Assembly (NCBI GenBank): GCA_031081715.1
Contig: JAVHMA010000002.1
Location: forward strand, 1-64,000
Direction: 5' to 3'
Source of the DNA: Armatimonadota bacterium
GTDB taxonomy: Bacteria; Sysuimicrobiota; Sysuimicrobiia; Sysuimicrobiales; Humicultoraceae
Length of the DNA stretch: 64,000 bases
The translations under genes and the position numbers were made by a program. Below the pieces are notes generated by a model that worked only from the letters and a program-made list of their open reading frames with translations, was not told where the DNA came from and searched no databases. This document shows, piece after piece, positions 7,758 through 18,549 of the stretch (positions are counted from its first letter, which is position 1; every line of letters starts with the position of its first letter).

Positions 7758-7778
7758 CGGCCCGGGAATCCCGGGCCG
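7758..7778 (-). terminator. GC-rich hairpin between the sirtuin and mtnP genes
   Basis: CGGCCCGG-GAATC-CCGGGCCG forms a perfect 8-bp stem in the 87-nt gap after the ten-gene FmdB-to-sirtuin operon. No U-run follows, so intrinsic termination would be weak; mRNA protection is an alternative. It is the only ordered element seen in the gap. Confidence 0.4.
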
Positions 7779-7812
7779 GCTCGGCTGCAGCTACTCCCTG
7801 GCGAGCACCCGC

Positions 7813-8583
7813 TCAGTTCGTCGCGCCGGACGGCGCCTCCTCCCTACCGTCCAGGCCGCGGGAGATCGCCGGCAGGATCCGATCTGCCTCACCGTGGATC
7901 ACGACGGCCGCGTCGCGATCATAGGGCGTCGGCTCCCGGTTGACGATCACGAGCGCGCCGCCCCGGTCGAGGGTCTCGCGCGGGAGGTAGGCCGCCGGCG
8001 TCACCTGCAGCGAGGACCCCACGACGAGCATGACGTCGGCCGCGCGGGCCTCGAGCACCGCGCGCCGCCAGGCGTCCGCGGGCATCGGGTCCTCGAAGAG
8101 GACGACGTTCGGCTTCAGCAGGCCGCCGCACCGCTCGCAGCGCGGCAGCCGGCCCGCATCCAGCGGCGCTATGAGCGCGGCGATCGGCGCGATGCCCCCG
8201 CAGGCGATGCACGCGGCCTCGCGCAGGTTTCCGTGCAGCTCGACCACGTGCGCCGAGCCGGCCGCCTGGTGGAGGCCGTCCACGTTCTGCGTGAGGACCG
8301 CCCGCAGCCGGCCCGCGCGCTCCAGCGCGACCAGGGCGCGGTGGGCCGGGTTGGGCGACGCGCCGTCCAGGCGCGCGAGCCGCCCCCGGTAGAACGCGTA
8401 GAAGGCGGCCGGGTCGCGCTCGAGCGCGGTGCGCGACGCCACGGTCATCGGGTCCACCCCGACCCAGAGCCCGCCGACGGAGCGGAAGTCCGGGAGGCCG
8501 GAGGCCGTGCTCACCCCGGCCCCGGTCAGGGCGACCGCGCGCCGCGCCGCGCGCAGCCGGCGGAGGGCGTCCTCGACGCTCAC
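7813..8583 (-). CDS. cobB: SIR2-family NAD-dependent protein deacylase
   Basis: Sirtuin that removes acyl groups from lysine using NAD+. It has GAGVSTASGLPDFRS (NAD binding), TQNVDGLHQAAGSA, the catalytic-His context VELHGNL, a four-cysteine zinc site (CIACGG and CERCGG) and VVGSSLQVTPAA. The GTG at 8583 is chosen because it overlaps the upstream stop as GTGA and yields 256 residues beginning MSVEDALRRL; an ATG at 8622 inside the upstream gene would add 13 Arg-rich residues. It is the last gene of the VWA/MoxR operon. Whether it deacylates an operon product is unknown. Confidence 0.9.
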   Translation of the reverse strand: MSVEDALRRLRAARRAVALTGAGVSTASGLPDFRSVGGLWVGVDPMTVASRTALERDPAAFYAFYRGRLARLDGASPNPAHRALVALERAGRLRAVLTQNVDGLHQAAGSAHVVELHGNLREAACIACGGIAPIAALIAPLDAGRLPRCERCGGLLKPNVVLFEDPMPADAWRRAVLEARAADVMLVVGSSLQVTPAAYLPRETLDRGGALVIVNREPTPYDRDAAVVIHGEADRILPAISRGLDGREEAPSGATN

Positions 8584-9830
8584 ACCAGGTCGACCAGCCA
8601 GCCGTCGCGGTCGAACGCCCACGGCACCTGTGGCCCGACCGTGATACCCGGGCGATCCACGAGCGCGTCGGCCACCGCCTCGGAGACCAGCAGCCGTCCC
8701 AGGTGCAGTGTGTTCGCGATGCGGGCGACCCGCGCGCGCGCCGGGTCGGCGGCCTCCGACGTGGCGAGCGCCGCCGCGATCGCCTCGCGGTCGGAGTCGA
8801 AGACCAGCGGAATGAACGCGCGCTCGAGGAAGGTCGTGGTCATCGTGTTCGTGTAGGTCGTCCGCCGGTCCATCGCATCGACCAGGCGCTGCGTGGTGAC
8901 GTCGGCCAGGCCAATGCCCTGGGCATTCCCCTCCGAGCCCGCGGAGAGTCGCAGCGCCGCGATACGGGTGATGCGCGGCGCCGCCGGCTCCGGGAGCCCG
9001 CGCAGGCGGCGGCGCCCGATGACGTGCGGGTCCATGCCGGTCCCGGCGTAGTCCTTGCCGATCGCGTCCACGACGAGCACGTCGAGCTCGTCCACCGGCA
9101 ACCGCGGCATCATGGCCCTGGCCTGCTGGAAGAGCGCCGGCTCGCGCTCGAGGAGCCGTGCGGGCGGGATGGCCTCAATGATCGCGGTCTCGTCGTACGC
9201 GTTCTCCACGATCGCCAGGCCGCCGACGACCGCGCCCCGGTCGAGGTGCACCCGCGCGATGGAGGTGATGGCTGCGGCCAGGCGCGTCGCACCCTGGCGG
9301 TGGACCAGCGCCGCACCCTCGGCCTTGCCGAGCCCGACCGCGAGCATCTTGAGCAGCCCGCTCCCGAACGGCTCGTCGAAGGCGGTGTGCGGCTTGATGC
9401 GATTGACCACCAGGACGCCGTCGCAGGCCGCAGCCACGCGGTCGCAGTGGACGGCGAGCCCCTCCGCTGTGTGCCCGACGACGACCGTCTCCATGGCCGT
9501 GGAGACCGGCGCGCCCAGGGCCTCGGCGTTCAACCCCAGGTACGCGAGCACGCGGCCCTGTCCCTCGGCGGTCGCGCCGCCGTGGCTGCCCATCGCCGCC
9601 ACCACGACTGGCTCGGCGCCGAGTTCGCGAAGGTGGGCAACCGCGGCGCGCAGCACGGGCACGATGTCACGGATGCCGCGGCTACCGGCGGTGAGGGCGA
9701 CCCGGCGGCCGCGCACACGCGCACCCAGATCGAGCATGGTGAGCGCATCACGGGCAGCACGCCCGGGGTCGGCGATCCGTGGTCGCGGCAGGTCCTGGGT
9801 GAGGACGCGAAGCGGGGGGAGCACCGTCAT
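8580..9830 (-). CDS. LarA-like (DUF2088-type) protein
   Basis: 416 residues from the ATG at 9830, which overlaps the upstream stop as ATGA. It resembles the lactate-racemase LarA N-terminal-domain family: VVAAMGSHGGATAEGQ, VVVNRIKPHTAFDEPFGSGLLKMLAVGLGK and a C-terminal domain. Classical LarA carries a Ni-pincer cofactor and needs LarB/C/E, none of which are here, so a racemase role should not be assumed; many family members act on other hydroxy acids or are uncharacterised. The link to VWA proteins upstream is by operon position only. Confidence 0.75.
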   Translation of the reverse strand: MTVLPPLRVLTQDLPRPRIADPGRAARDALTMLDLGARVRGRRVALTAGSRGIRDIVPVLRAAVAHLRELGAEPVVVAAMGSHGGATAEGQGRVLAYLGLNAEALGAPVSTAMETVVVGHTAEGLAVHCDRVAAACDGVLVVNRIKPHTAFDEPFGSGLLKMLAVGLGKAEGAALVHRQGATRLAAAITSIARVHLDRGAVVGGLAIVENAYDETAIIEAIPPARLLEREPALFQQARAMMPRLPVDELDVLVVDAIGKDYAGTGMDPHVIGRRRLRGLPEPAAPRITRIAALRLSAGSEGNAQGIGLADVTTQRLVDAMDRRTTYTNTMTTTFLERAFIPLVFDSDREAIAAALATSEAADPARARVARIANTLHLGRLLVSEAVADALVDRPGITVGPQVPWAFDRDGWLVDLV

Positions 9831-12565
9831 CCGTCCGGCGGCGGCGCATCCGCCGGGCCCTCGCCGTGCTGGCGCCGGAGCCGTGCGATGTAGAGACGCG
9901 CTGCGGCCTCCATCGACGCCGCGCGCGCCGCAGCCTCGGCGGCGTCGTCGATGCGCCACCGGTCGGCGGCAGCGTATTCGGCGTCCTCGGCAGCCTGCGC
10001 CGGAGGTGGCGCGCGGCGCACGAACGCGGCCGCGGCGGCGGCGAGCCGTCCGGCGTGGTACTCGATCGCCGGGATGCGGCGCAGCGCCACCTCGGCGGTG
10101 AACCCGATCAGGGCGAGCGTGGCCGCCAGCGGCCAGGCGGGCTGCGAGCGGCGCGCCGGATTCGCCGGGGGCGCCAGCGCTTCCCGCGGGGTGGTGACGA
10201 CCCGCGCCCCGCCCACCTCCACGAGGTACGAGAGGACCGCGCGGTTCAGCCCGACCTGCTTCAGCTCGGCCGAGTAGGGGACGGCGAGCGGCACAGCGGC
10301 GCGGCCCACAGGCCCGCGCGCGTCCGCCGCGGCCACCCGCACCAGATACGCGCCCGGCGCGGGCATCGGGAGCATCGCCTCGTACCAGCCGGGCCGCGTC
10401 TGGACGAGTGAGGCCGCGGCGGCTTCCCCGCCGTCGCCGACGAGGCTCGCGGCGACCTCCCAGGCCATCAGCGGGGTGCCGTCCGCGTCGCGCGCGTCCA
10501 CCACCACGCGCACCCCGCCGGGGACGAGCTCGGCGTGCGCGTCGATCGCGTCGGCCTCGCGGCTGGCGGCCCAGCGCACCGCCTGCGACCAGAACCGCGC
10601 GGCCTCTGACCACCCCGCCCACTCCGCGGTCCAGCGGCCGCGCGCGTCGGTGGTGATCGCCACCGCGCGGCCGAGCCCGTAGGACCAGACCGCCATGACC
10701 GGGTCGTCCTGGTGCGAGAGGAGCGCGACCTCGGCCGCCGGCTTGGGGGCGGTCGCGAGGTACCCGCGCAGCGCCGGGATCGCCCCCAAGTCGCCGAGCA
10801 CCGCCGGCGTGCCGCTCCGCCTGGGCTCAAACCGCTCCTCGATCACGTAGGCGCGCGTCGCGAGCAGCGCCTCGGCCGCGAAGATCTGCGGAATGCTGTA
10901 GAGGTCGCGCGTCTCGTAGCTGCGGCCCTGGCCCCAGGCGGCGATGTTGCGCATGATCTCCAAATCCGCGTCCCGGCCGATCGCCACGGTGCTCACGGTC
11001 ATGCGCTCGGCGGCCATGCCGCGCACCAGGCGCTGGAACGCGCCGGGATCGGTCTGCCCGTCGGAGAGCACGATCACGTGCTTGATGCGCGCCTCGACCT
11101 GGCGCAGCGCGTTGCGGGCGGCCTCGAGCGCCGGGTAGAGGTTGGTACCGCCGCCCGCCTGGATCCGGCTGACGGCCTCCAGGATCCGGGCACGCTCGGC
11201 CGCCGGTGTGGGCCGGACCAGCCATCGCGGCGCCTGGTCGAACGCGATCACCCCGATCAGGTCGCGCTCGCCGAGCAGGTCGATGACCGACTGCGCCGTC
11301 TCCTTGGCCAGCTCCACCTTCGCGAGCTCGGTCCCGAAGCTCCCCATGCTGCCCGAGGCGTCGAGCACCAGGATCATCGCCATCGTGGGGACGGCCAGCC
11401 GGTGGCGGACGTCCATGCTGACGGGGAGCGCCTCCTCGATCGGTGTGTCCGCGTAGCCGCCGATCCCGAAGCTGCGCGTCCCGCCCACGGCCACGAGCCC
11501 GCCGCCGCCGCGCACGAAGTCGCGGATGGCCACCTGCTGGCGCGCGTTGAGGAGGTAGGCCGGCACGTCGTCCAGCACCACCGCGGCCGCGCCCTGATAG
11601 GCCGCGACCGACGCGGGCAGGCCCGCGGGCGCCACGCGGCGCACGCGCAGCCCCTGCGCCTCCAGCGCCGCCGCCAGCGGGCCGTCAGAGGGCCCGACAT
11701 AGTAGACGAACGGCGGGCCGGTGACGTAGGTGAGTGCGAACCCGCGGTTGTTGCCGGGCTCGCCGTCGGGCGTCGCGTCCACGATGGCGTCCAGGCGCAG
11801 CAGCCCGGGTTGCGTGGCGAGCGGCTCGAGGTCCACGCGGGTGCGGCCGGCTCGCAGCTCCAGGTCGCGCGCGACCAGGAGCGTCCCGTTGGCGCGCACA
11901 CGGAGCGCGGCCTGCGCGGGCGCCGTGGCGCGGAGGACGACGGTCACGGGGAGGCGCTCACCTACAGCCGCGGTCTGCGGCGCCTGCACCTCCTCCACGA
12001 GGACGTCGGCCGGCGGGTCGGCGGCGGCGGGCACCACCACCAGCTCCACACCTCGGCGACGGACCTCGGCAAGCGCGGGCGCCAGGTCACCGGTCGTTGC
12101 CTGGCCGTCGGTCAGCAGGACGATACGCCGGCCCGCGCCCTCGGGCAACGCGGACAGCGCGCTGGTGATCGCGGCGGCGATGTCGGTACCGTCGCTGCGG
12201 GGCCGCGCGGCGAGCGCGAGCCGGGGTTGGGCCGAGGGTGTTTCCTCGAGGACGGCCTCCGCCCCGAAGCTCACCAGGCCGATACGGCGCGCGGCGTGGG
12301 CTGACGTCCGCAGGTCGTCCAGGAACGCGCGAATCAGGCGGTCGCCGTCAGGCCCGAGGCTGTCGGATCGGTCCGCCGCCACCACCACGGTCAGGTCGGG
12401 CATCGCGCGGGTGATCTGAAGCCCGGCGGCGCTGACCACCAGCAGCATCGTCGCGGCCAGACGCAGCGCGACGAGCGGGCGTCGGCCGCGGCCCCGCAGC
12501 GCGAGCGGGACCAACGGCAACAGCAGCAGCGCCGCCAGGACCTCGGGCGAGGTGAAGCGGATCAC
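9827..12565 (-). CDS. Large VWA/glutamine-amidotransferase-like membrane protein
   Basis: 912 residues from a GTG at 12565 that overlaps the preceding stop (GTGA), with GGAGG just upstream. In order: two N-terminal membrane helices (about 8-45); a first von Willebrand A domain with an intact MIDAS (DRSDS) and LLTDGQATTG; two immunoglobulin-like segments; a GATase1-like region (FVYYVGPSDG, VLDDVPAYLL, GGGGLVAVGGTRSFG); a second VWA domain (VLDASGSMGSFG, VLSDGQTD); and a late membrane helix (about 815-835) with a cytosolic tail. Most of the protein is probably periplasmic. Such proteins accompany MoxR/DUF58 genes and are thought to act in metal-dependent assembly or envelope stability; the substrate is unknown. 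Confidence 0.85.
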   Translation of the reverse strand: MIRFTSPEVLAALLLLPLVPLALRGRGRRPLVALRLAATMLLVVSAAGLQITRAMPDLTVVVAADRSDSLGPDGDRLIRAFLDDLRTSAHAARRIGLVSFGAEAVLEETPSAQPRLALAARPRSDGTDIAAAITSALSALPEGAGRRIVLLTDGQATTGDLAPALAEVRRRGVELVVVPAAADPPADVLVEEVQAPQTAAVGERLPVTVVLRATAPAQAALRVRANGTLLVARDLELRAGRTRVDLEPLATQPGLLRLDAIVDATPDGEPGNNRGFALTYVTGPPFVYYVGPSDGPLAAALEAQGLRVRRVAPAGLPASVAAYQGAAAVVLDDVPAYLLNARQQVAIRDFVRGGGGLVAVGGTRSFGIGGYADTPIEEALPVSMDVRHRLAVPTMAMILVLDASGSMGSFGTELAKVELAKETAQSVIDLLGERDLIGVIAFDQAPRWLVRPTPAAERARILEAVSRIQAGGGTNLYPALEAARNALRQVEARIKHVIVLSDGQTDPGAFQRLVRGMAAERMTVSTVAIGRDADLEIMRNIAAWGQGRSYETRDLYSIPQIFAAEALLATRAYVIEERFEPRRSGTPAVLGDLGAIPALRGYLATAPKPAAEVALLSHQDDPVMAVWSYGLGRAVAITTDARGRWTAEWAGWSEAARFWSQAVRWAASREADAIDAHAELVPGGVRVVVDARDADGTPLMAWEVAASLVGDGGEAAAASLVQTRPGWYEAMLPMPAPGAYLVRVAAADARGPVGRAAVPLAVPYSAELKQVGLNRAVLSYLVEVGGARVVTTPREALAPPANPARRSQPAWPLAATLALIGFTAEVALRRIPAIEYHAGRLAAAAAAFVRRAPPPAQAAEDAEYAAADRWRIDDAAEAAARAASMEAAARLYIARLRRQHGEGPADAPPPDG

Positions 12566-14346
12566 CGCGGCCTCCGCCGGACCGCGGGTGGCGGCACGGT
12601 CCGCGACCACAGCAGCCACTCGCCGACCACGAGCACCGCCGCGGCGGCCAGCAGCCACGGCGCGAGCGGGACGTGCGCCGGCGGCGCCGCGGCGTCCGCG
12701 GGGGCCGACGGCGGGTCGGGGACGGTGAGGTCCGACTCGCCGGCCTCGGCCGTGGACACGACCCAGCGCCGCTGCCACGCGCCTGCGCGCAGGGTCCAGA
12801 CGCCGACGCGGTCCAGGGGCGGCAGGGTGAAGAGTCCTTCACGCGCGGCGACGCGCACCGTCGCGCCCGAGGGATCGAGCAACGTCGCCTCACGCGCGGC
12901 CCCGGCGGCGACCACCGGGCCCTCGCCCGCGGCGATCGCTGAGGGTCCGGCGAGCCAGCTCACGGCGTTGGCCACCATGACCGGGAACGCCGGGTGGAGC
13001 GCCAGGTCGGACTGCTCCAGCAAGAACGGCAGCGCGACCACGCGCAAGCCCTGGCCCTCGTACGCCCAGGCCAGCGGGACGTCGCCCTCGGCGAGCACGG
13101 TACCGGCGCGCGGCCGCAGGATGAAGCCCGACGCCACGCGGACGCCACGCAGGTCCGCGAGCCGCGTGACCGGGTGGGTCGCCGCCGCGCTGCGGATGAC
13201 CTGATCGCGCGCGGTGCCCTCCACGGCGGCGGGCAGGTTCTCCCCGAGCGTCCCGATGAGGAGATACGCGCCGGGCGGCAGCACGAGCGGCTGCAGCCCA
13301 TCAAGCACGATCAGGTCGGCCCGCGCCCACTCGGCCGGGACGAGGCGGTCGGTGCGCACCACCCCGCCGGTGGGCACCGCGGCGAGCACCGCGTCCAGCG
13401 GCGGATTGGGCTCGCCGACGACGAGCACGCGCGGCAGCCCCTCGCGGCCGGCCAGCAGCACCGCGCGATCGTCCGCCGCCAGCGCGTCGTGGCCCTCGAG
13501 GCGGACCACCAGCGCGCCCTCGGTGGGAGGCAGCTCGAACACCGCGGCCACCGGCGCGCCCGGCGCAGGCCGTACCTCGCGTGCGGCGATCGTGCGGCCG
13601 CCGGCAGAGACCACGAGACGCCGTGGCGGCCCCTCACGACCAAACGCCTCGACCCGGACCAGCAGGCGTCCGCCGCCGGGCACCGCCCGCAGCGCCACGC
13701 GCGTGATCGCCGCGTTGGGCGCGCCCCGCCCCACCCGGTGCCACACCACGTCTGGTGCGGCGGGCGGGCGGTCGCCGAAGAGGTGGACTCGCGCCGGACG
13801 ACCGTCCGCCCGCAGGTCGCGTGCCAGGGCCACGGCGGCGTCCGTGGCGCTGCGGGCGTCCGAGGCGCGCAGGCCGGTGATCGCAGCGGCGAGCGCGCGG
13901 CGGTCGGTCGAGAAGTCATGCGCGAGCACCGGACGCCGGCCGGCGACGACGACGGCCGCAGGCTGCCGGGCGCCGAGCCGACCGAGCACCTCGCGCGCGG
14001 CCGCCTGGGCCGCGGCCAGCCGCGACGGGGCCTCGTCGGTGGCTTGCATACTGGCACCAGCCTGCACGACCAGCACCACGGCGTCGCCCGACAGCCCCGG
14101 CAGCGCGAGCGACGGCCGGGCCAGCGCGAGCGCCACGAGCGCGACGGCGATCACCTGCAGCAACAGGAGCAGGCTGCGCTCCAGCCGGCGCACGGGCAGG
14201 CGCGCGACCAGATCGCGCGTGGCGCGCTCCCACAGCAGGGTGCTCGGGACGAGCTGCACCTGGCGCCGCGCGCGCAACATGTAGAGCAGCACGATCAGGG
14301 GTACCAGGAGCAACCACCACAGCGCGGCCGGCGCGCCGAGGAGCAT
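12562..14346 (-). CDS. BatA-type membrane protein with degenerate VWA domain
   Basis: 594 residues from the ATG at 14346. The N-terminus [21 protein letters not shown] and VPSTLLWERATRDL are the BatA aerotolerance-regulator signature: two helices (about 5-25 and 60-80) flanking a short basic loop. The VWA-like domain that follows reads VVQAGASMQA where a MIDAS would read DxSxS, so metal binding is probably lost. Ig-like and GATase-like regions follow, and a C-terminal helix (about 560-580) ends in a basic tail. It overlaps DUF58 by 1 nt (TGATG) and the VWA gene by 4 nt, so the two proteins are probably made in fixed ratio. Confidence 0.82.
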   Translation of the reverse strand: MLLGAPAALWWLLLVPLIVLLYMLRARRQVQLVPSTLLWERATRDLVARLPVRRLERSLLLLLQVIAVALVALALARPSLALPGLSGDAVVLVVQAGASMQATDEAPSRLAAAQAAAREVLGRLGARQPAAVVVAGRRPVLAHDFSTDRRALAAAITGLRASDARSATDAAVALARDLRADGRPARVHLFGDRPPAAPDVVWHRVGRGAPNAAITRVALRAVPGGGRLLVRVEAFGREGPPRRLVVSAGGRTIAAREVRPAPGAPVAAVFELPPTEGALVVRLEGHDALAADDRAVLLAGREGLPRVLVVGEPNPPLDAVLAAVPTGGVVRTDRLVPAEWARADLIVLDGLQPLVLPPGAYLLIGTLGENLPAAVEGTARDQVIRSAAATHPVTRLADLRGVRVASGFILRPRAGTVLAEGDVPLAWAYEGQGLRVVALPFLLEQSDLALHPAFPVMVANAVSWLAGPSAIAAGEGPVVAAGAAREATLLDPSGATVRVAAREGLFTLPPLDRVGVWTLRAGAWQRRWVVSTAEAGESDLTVPDPPSAPADAAAPPAHVPLAPWLLAAAAVLVVGEWLLWSRTVPPPAVRRRPR

Positions 14347-15229
14347 CACGCGATCAGCCCGCCCGCGCGCAGGTAGCGCAGGATTAGGTCGTCGAACGCG
14401 ATCGAGGTCGAGGCGCGCAGGTACTCCACCTGGTAGCGCCGGCACGCGGCCTCGATGTCGGCGAGGTACCGGTCGCGGGCGCGCGCGTAGGCGGCGAGCG
14501 TGCCGGCGTCCGCGGTGACCTCGACCGCGGCCGCGGTCTCGCTGTCCACGAGGCGCAAATCCCCGGCGATCGCGGGCGCGAGCTCGTCGTCCGCCAGCAG
14601 GTGGATCACGAACGTCTCGAACCGGTGGGCGCGGGCGACGCGCAGGCCCGCCGCGACCCCGGCGGGGAGCATCAGGTCGGAGAGCACCACGAGGACGCCG
14701 CGGCGACGTGTGCGCACGGCGTACTCCTCGAGGCTCGCGGCCAGGTCGCTGCGGCCGCCGCCGGTCGCCTCGCCCAGGAAGTGGAAGAGGCGGTGCACGC
14801 CCGGGCGGCCGCGCAGCGGCGGCAGCGTCCGCAGCAGCCGGTCGGCGTAGAGCACCGCGCCCACGCGGTCCAGGTTGGCGAGCCCGATGTACCCGAGGGC
14901 CGCCGCGACCTGCACCGCGTAGTCGAGCTTGGACGGCTCGCCCCACGCCATCGAGCGGCTGACATCCACCAGGAGGTGGACATTGACGTCCTCCTCCTCG
15001 CTGAACAGCTTGACGAACAGACGGTCGAGCCGCGAGTAGATGTGCCAGTCGATGTACCGGTAGTCGTCACCGACGTGGTAGGACCGGTGGTCCGCGAACT
15101 CCACCCCGCGGCCGAGCGTCGTGCTGCGGCGCTCGCCGCGGATGCCGCCCCGGTACAGGCGGTGCGAGAGCAGGGTCAACTGTTCGAGCCGGGCCAGGAA
15201 CTCGGGGTCGAAGAGGGTCCGCGGCCGGG

Positions 15230-15242
<13 letters not shown>
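14346..15242 (-). CDS. DUF58 domain protein
   Basis: 298 residues with the DUF58 hallmark [19 protein letters not shown] (about 74-92) and a VWA-like fold with an intact DVSRSM motif (about 113-118). DUF58 proteins are encoded next to MoxR AAA+ ATPases and are thought to be MoxR substrates or adaptors in protein activation. No membrane segment is visible, so it should be cytosolic or peripheral. Its start overlaps the MoxR gene by 13 nt. Confidence 0.92.
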
Positions 15243-16248
<1,006 letters not shown>

Positions 16249-16252
<4 letters not shown>

Positions 16253-17805
16253 CGCGCGCCCGCCAGCGCCTCGAAGTAGCGCCGCACGATCTCGCGGTAC
16301 TCGGGCGGCACGCGCAGCCGCGCCAGGTAGCGATCCGCCTCCGCGCGCGCCGCGGCAACCGCCGGGCGCGCCGGTGCGGTCACGCGCGCGGCCCGGCCCG
16401 GGCCGAGCAGCTCCGAGGTGATGGTGCGGCCCTCGCCACGGAGGCCCTCGATCCGGGTCTGCTCGCGGTCGGCCTGGAGCCGCTGGGTGCGCGCGCCGAG
16501 CTTCTGCTCGATCGCTCCCTCGCCCGGGGTCGTGCCCTGGTTCGGACCAGGAAGCGGTTCGGCCTGCTCCTGCCCGCGGGCCTCCGACGGCGGGCGGTCG
16601 CCCGGGGCCGGGGGACCGGGCCGCGCGCCGGCCTGCGGGAGCTCGTCGGCGGCCTCCTCGGGGCTCGCGCGACCGCCGGCGATCTGGTCGGCGGAGCGCC
16701 GCAGGTCGCGCTGCGCCTGCTCGAGTCCCTCCTCGTCGGCGAGCATCGCCCGGAGGTCGTCGAGCTCCGAGGCGCTCTGCTGCAGCGTGCGGCGCGCCGC
16801 GGCCGCGTCACCGCCGGCCATCTGTTGGCGGGCGGCCTCGGCCTGCTCCCGGGTGCGCGCCGGGACGTCACCCTGCTCGCCGCCGCCGGCCAGGAGCGCG
16901 AGCTGCCGCATCAGCGCCGCGCGCTCCTCGGGCGTCCGCGCGGTGGCCAGGCGATCCGTCAGCTCGCGGATCTGTCGGAGCGCGCGGTCGACAGCGGCGC
17001 GCTGCTGGAACAGGTCGGAGGGCAACTCGGGCCGGCCCGGCCGCTCGCCGGCCAGCTGCTCGCGGCGCGCGCGCACGTTTCGGCGCTCGGCCTCCACCTG
17101 GCGGCCGAGGGCCTCGAGCCGGGCGAGCGCGTCGCGGCGTTCCATGCGCTCGCGCTGCAACGCTTCGCCCAACCGCTGGAGCGCGGGCGCGGTGCGGCGC
17201 GCGATGCGCGCGCGCTCGGCGCGCGCGCGCTCCTCGATCGTCTCAGCCGCGCGCTCGAGCCGGCGGCCCTCGCGCTTGATGGTGCGCACCACCTCGTGCG
17301 CGGGCGTTCCGGGCAGGGCAAGCCCCCCGAGCGCACCGCCCAGCGCGGCGGCCAGCGCGGCCATCAGGACCGCGGCCGCCATCGTGCGGTCGGGCCCGCC
17401 CGGTAGCGTGCGCCGAAGCTCGAGTGCCGCGGCGTGCGCCGCGGCGTCGTCCACCGCGACCGCGGCCAGCGCGGTTTGCGGGTGACGTCCTATCAGCAGT
17501 TCGACCGCGGTCGCGAGCCGGTCGGCGAGACCGAACCGCCGGTCGAGGACCTGCGCCGCGATCAGGGGGGAGGGCCGCGTCGCCAGACGCACGCCGGCGG
17601 CCGCCACCAGGCCGGCGGCCACCGCGCCGACGGCAACGATTGCCGGCGGAATCTCGACCGGGATGACCGCGCGCACGACGACCAGGATGAGCGCCGCCCC
17701 GGCGCCGGTCAGCGCCACGCGGCCGCCCCACCACCACGCCCGCCGCGCCGCCAGGCGTCGGCGGGCATCTTCGACCACGCGGAGGAGCGCATCGTGCTCG
17801 GTCAT
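16249..17805 (-). CDS. Membrane-anchored coiled-coil protein (DUF4175-like)
   Basis: 518 residues from the ATG at 17805, which shares one base with the preceding stop (TGATG). Two or three N-terminal helices (about 25-45, 48-72 and 138-160) are followed by a very long Arg/Glu/Ala-rich coiled coil (about 170-400), a Pro/Gly-rich linker (about 405-450) and a helical C-terminus ending [16 protein letters not shown]. The layout resembles DUF4175 proteins found beside BatA/MoxR clusters; the match is by architecture, not strong motifs. It may be a periplasmic scaffold for the VWA proteins. Confidence 0.78.
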
Positions 17806-18524
17806 CAGGCGCCGACCTCCCCGGCCCTCGCGTACCCGAGGTACCGCGCGCACAGCCAGGCCCCTGCTGCGGCCACCGCCGCCCACCCGGCGGCGACGGC
17901 CGCGAGCCACGGCGTGGGCCCATCGCGCACCAGGCGGTCGATCAGGCGGATCGGGTTGAGCGGCCACCACGCGGCGGGCAGCAGCGCCGTGCCGCCGAAG
18001 GCGACGACGAGCAGGACCCAGTGCGCCAGGCTTCGCGTGAAGTCCGAGGCCAGCCGTCCGCCGAGCCACGTACCCCACACGCCGGCCGCGGTCCCCAACG
18101 GGACCACCAGCCCGGCGCTGAGCCCGATGGGCGCGACCGGTGCGCCGCGCAACGCGGCGGCGAGAACGAACAGCGGCATCGCGATGAGCACGAGATAGAT
18201 AGCGTACAGCGCGCTCGAAACCACCTTCCCCGAGACGATCACTGCGGTGGGAAACGCCGAGAGCGCCAAGTCGGGAAGACCCTTCTCGCCTTCGAGGGCG
18301 ATCTCGGCGCTCGCGGTGGCCGAGCAGAGGTAGGTGACGGCGACCACCTGCACGGCGAGGAACGCCAGGAGCAGATTGGCGTCGCGCACGTCGAGGCGGC
18401 CCAGCTCAGGGGGCAGCGAGAGCAGCAGGAACGCGCTACAGACCGCCAGGTAGACGGTCTGGACACGAAGCCCGCGCGCGGACCCGAGCCGCGCGTACAG
18501 GTCGCCCCGGGCGACGGCGTTCAC
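17805..18524 (-). CDS. ABC-2-type permease
   Basis: 239 residues from a GTG at 18524, the first start after the upstream stop at 18550. About six hydrophobic helices are visible. The segment TASAEIALEGEKGLPDLALS followed by VIVSGKVVSSALYAIYLV matches the coupling-helix region of ABC-2/NatB-like permeases, which usually reads E-x-E-x-GT-x-D-L-L. Similar permeases occur in MoxR/DUF58 clusters next to an ATPase; here no ATPase gene is present in the operon, so the partner must be encoded elsewhere. Confidence 0.75.
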   Translation of the reverse strand: MNAVARGDLYARLGSARGLRVQTVYLAVCSAFLLLSLPPELGRLDVRDANLLLAFLAVQVVAVTYLCSATASAEIALEGEKGLPDLALSAFPTAVIVSGKVVSSALYAIYLVLIAMPLFVLAAALRGAPVAPIGLSAGLVVPLGTAAGVWGTWLGGRLASDFTRSLAHWVLLVVAFGGTALLPAAWWPLNPIRLIDRLVRDGPTPWLAAVAAGWAAVAAAGAWLCARYLGYARAGEVGA

Positions 18525-18549
18525 CCCCCGCGTAGCCGCACCTCGCAGG

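Noticed and set aside
10712-12304. Long plus-strand open frames opposite the VWA and BatA-like genes
   Set aside because: They are antisense shadows: His/Arg/Gln-rich, without motifs, and opposite clearly conserved coding sequence.
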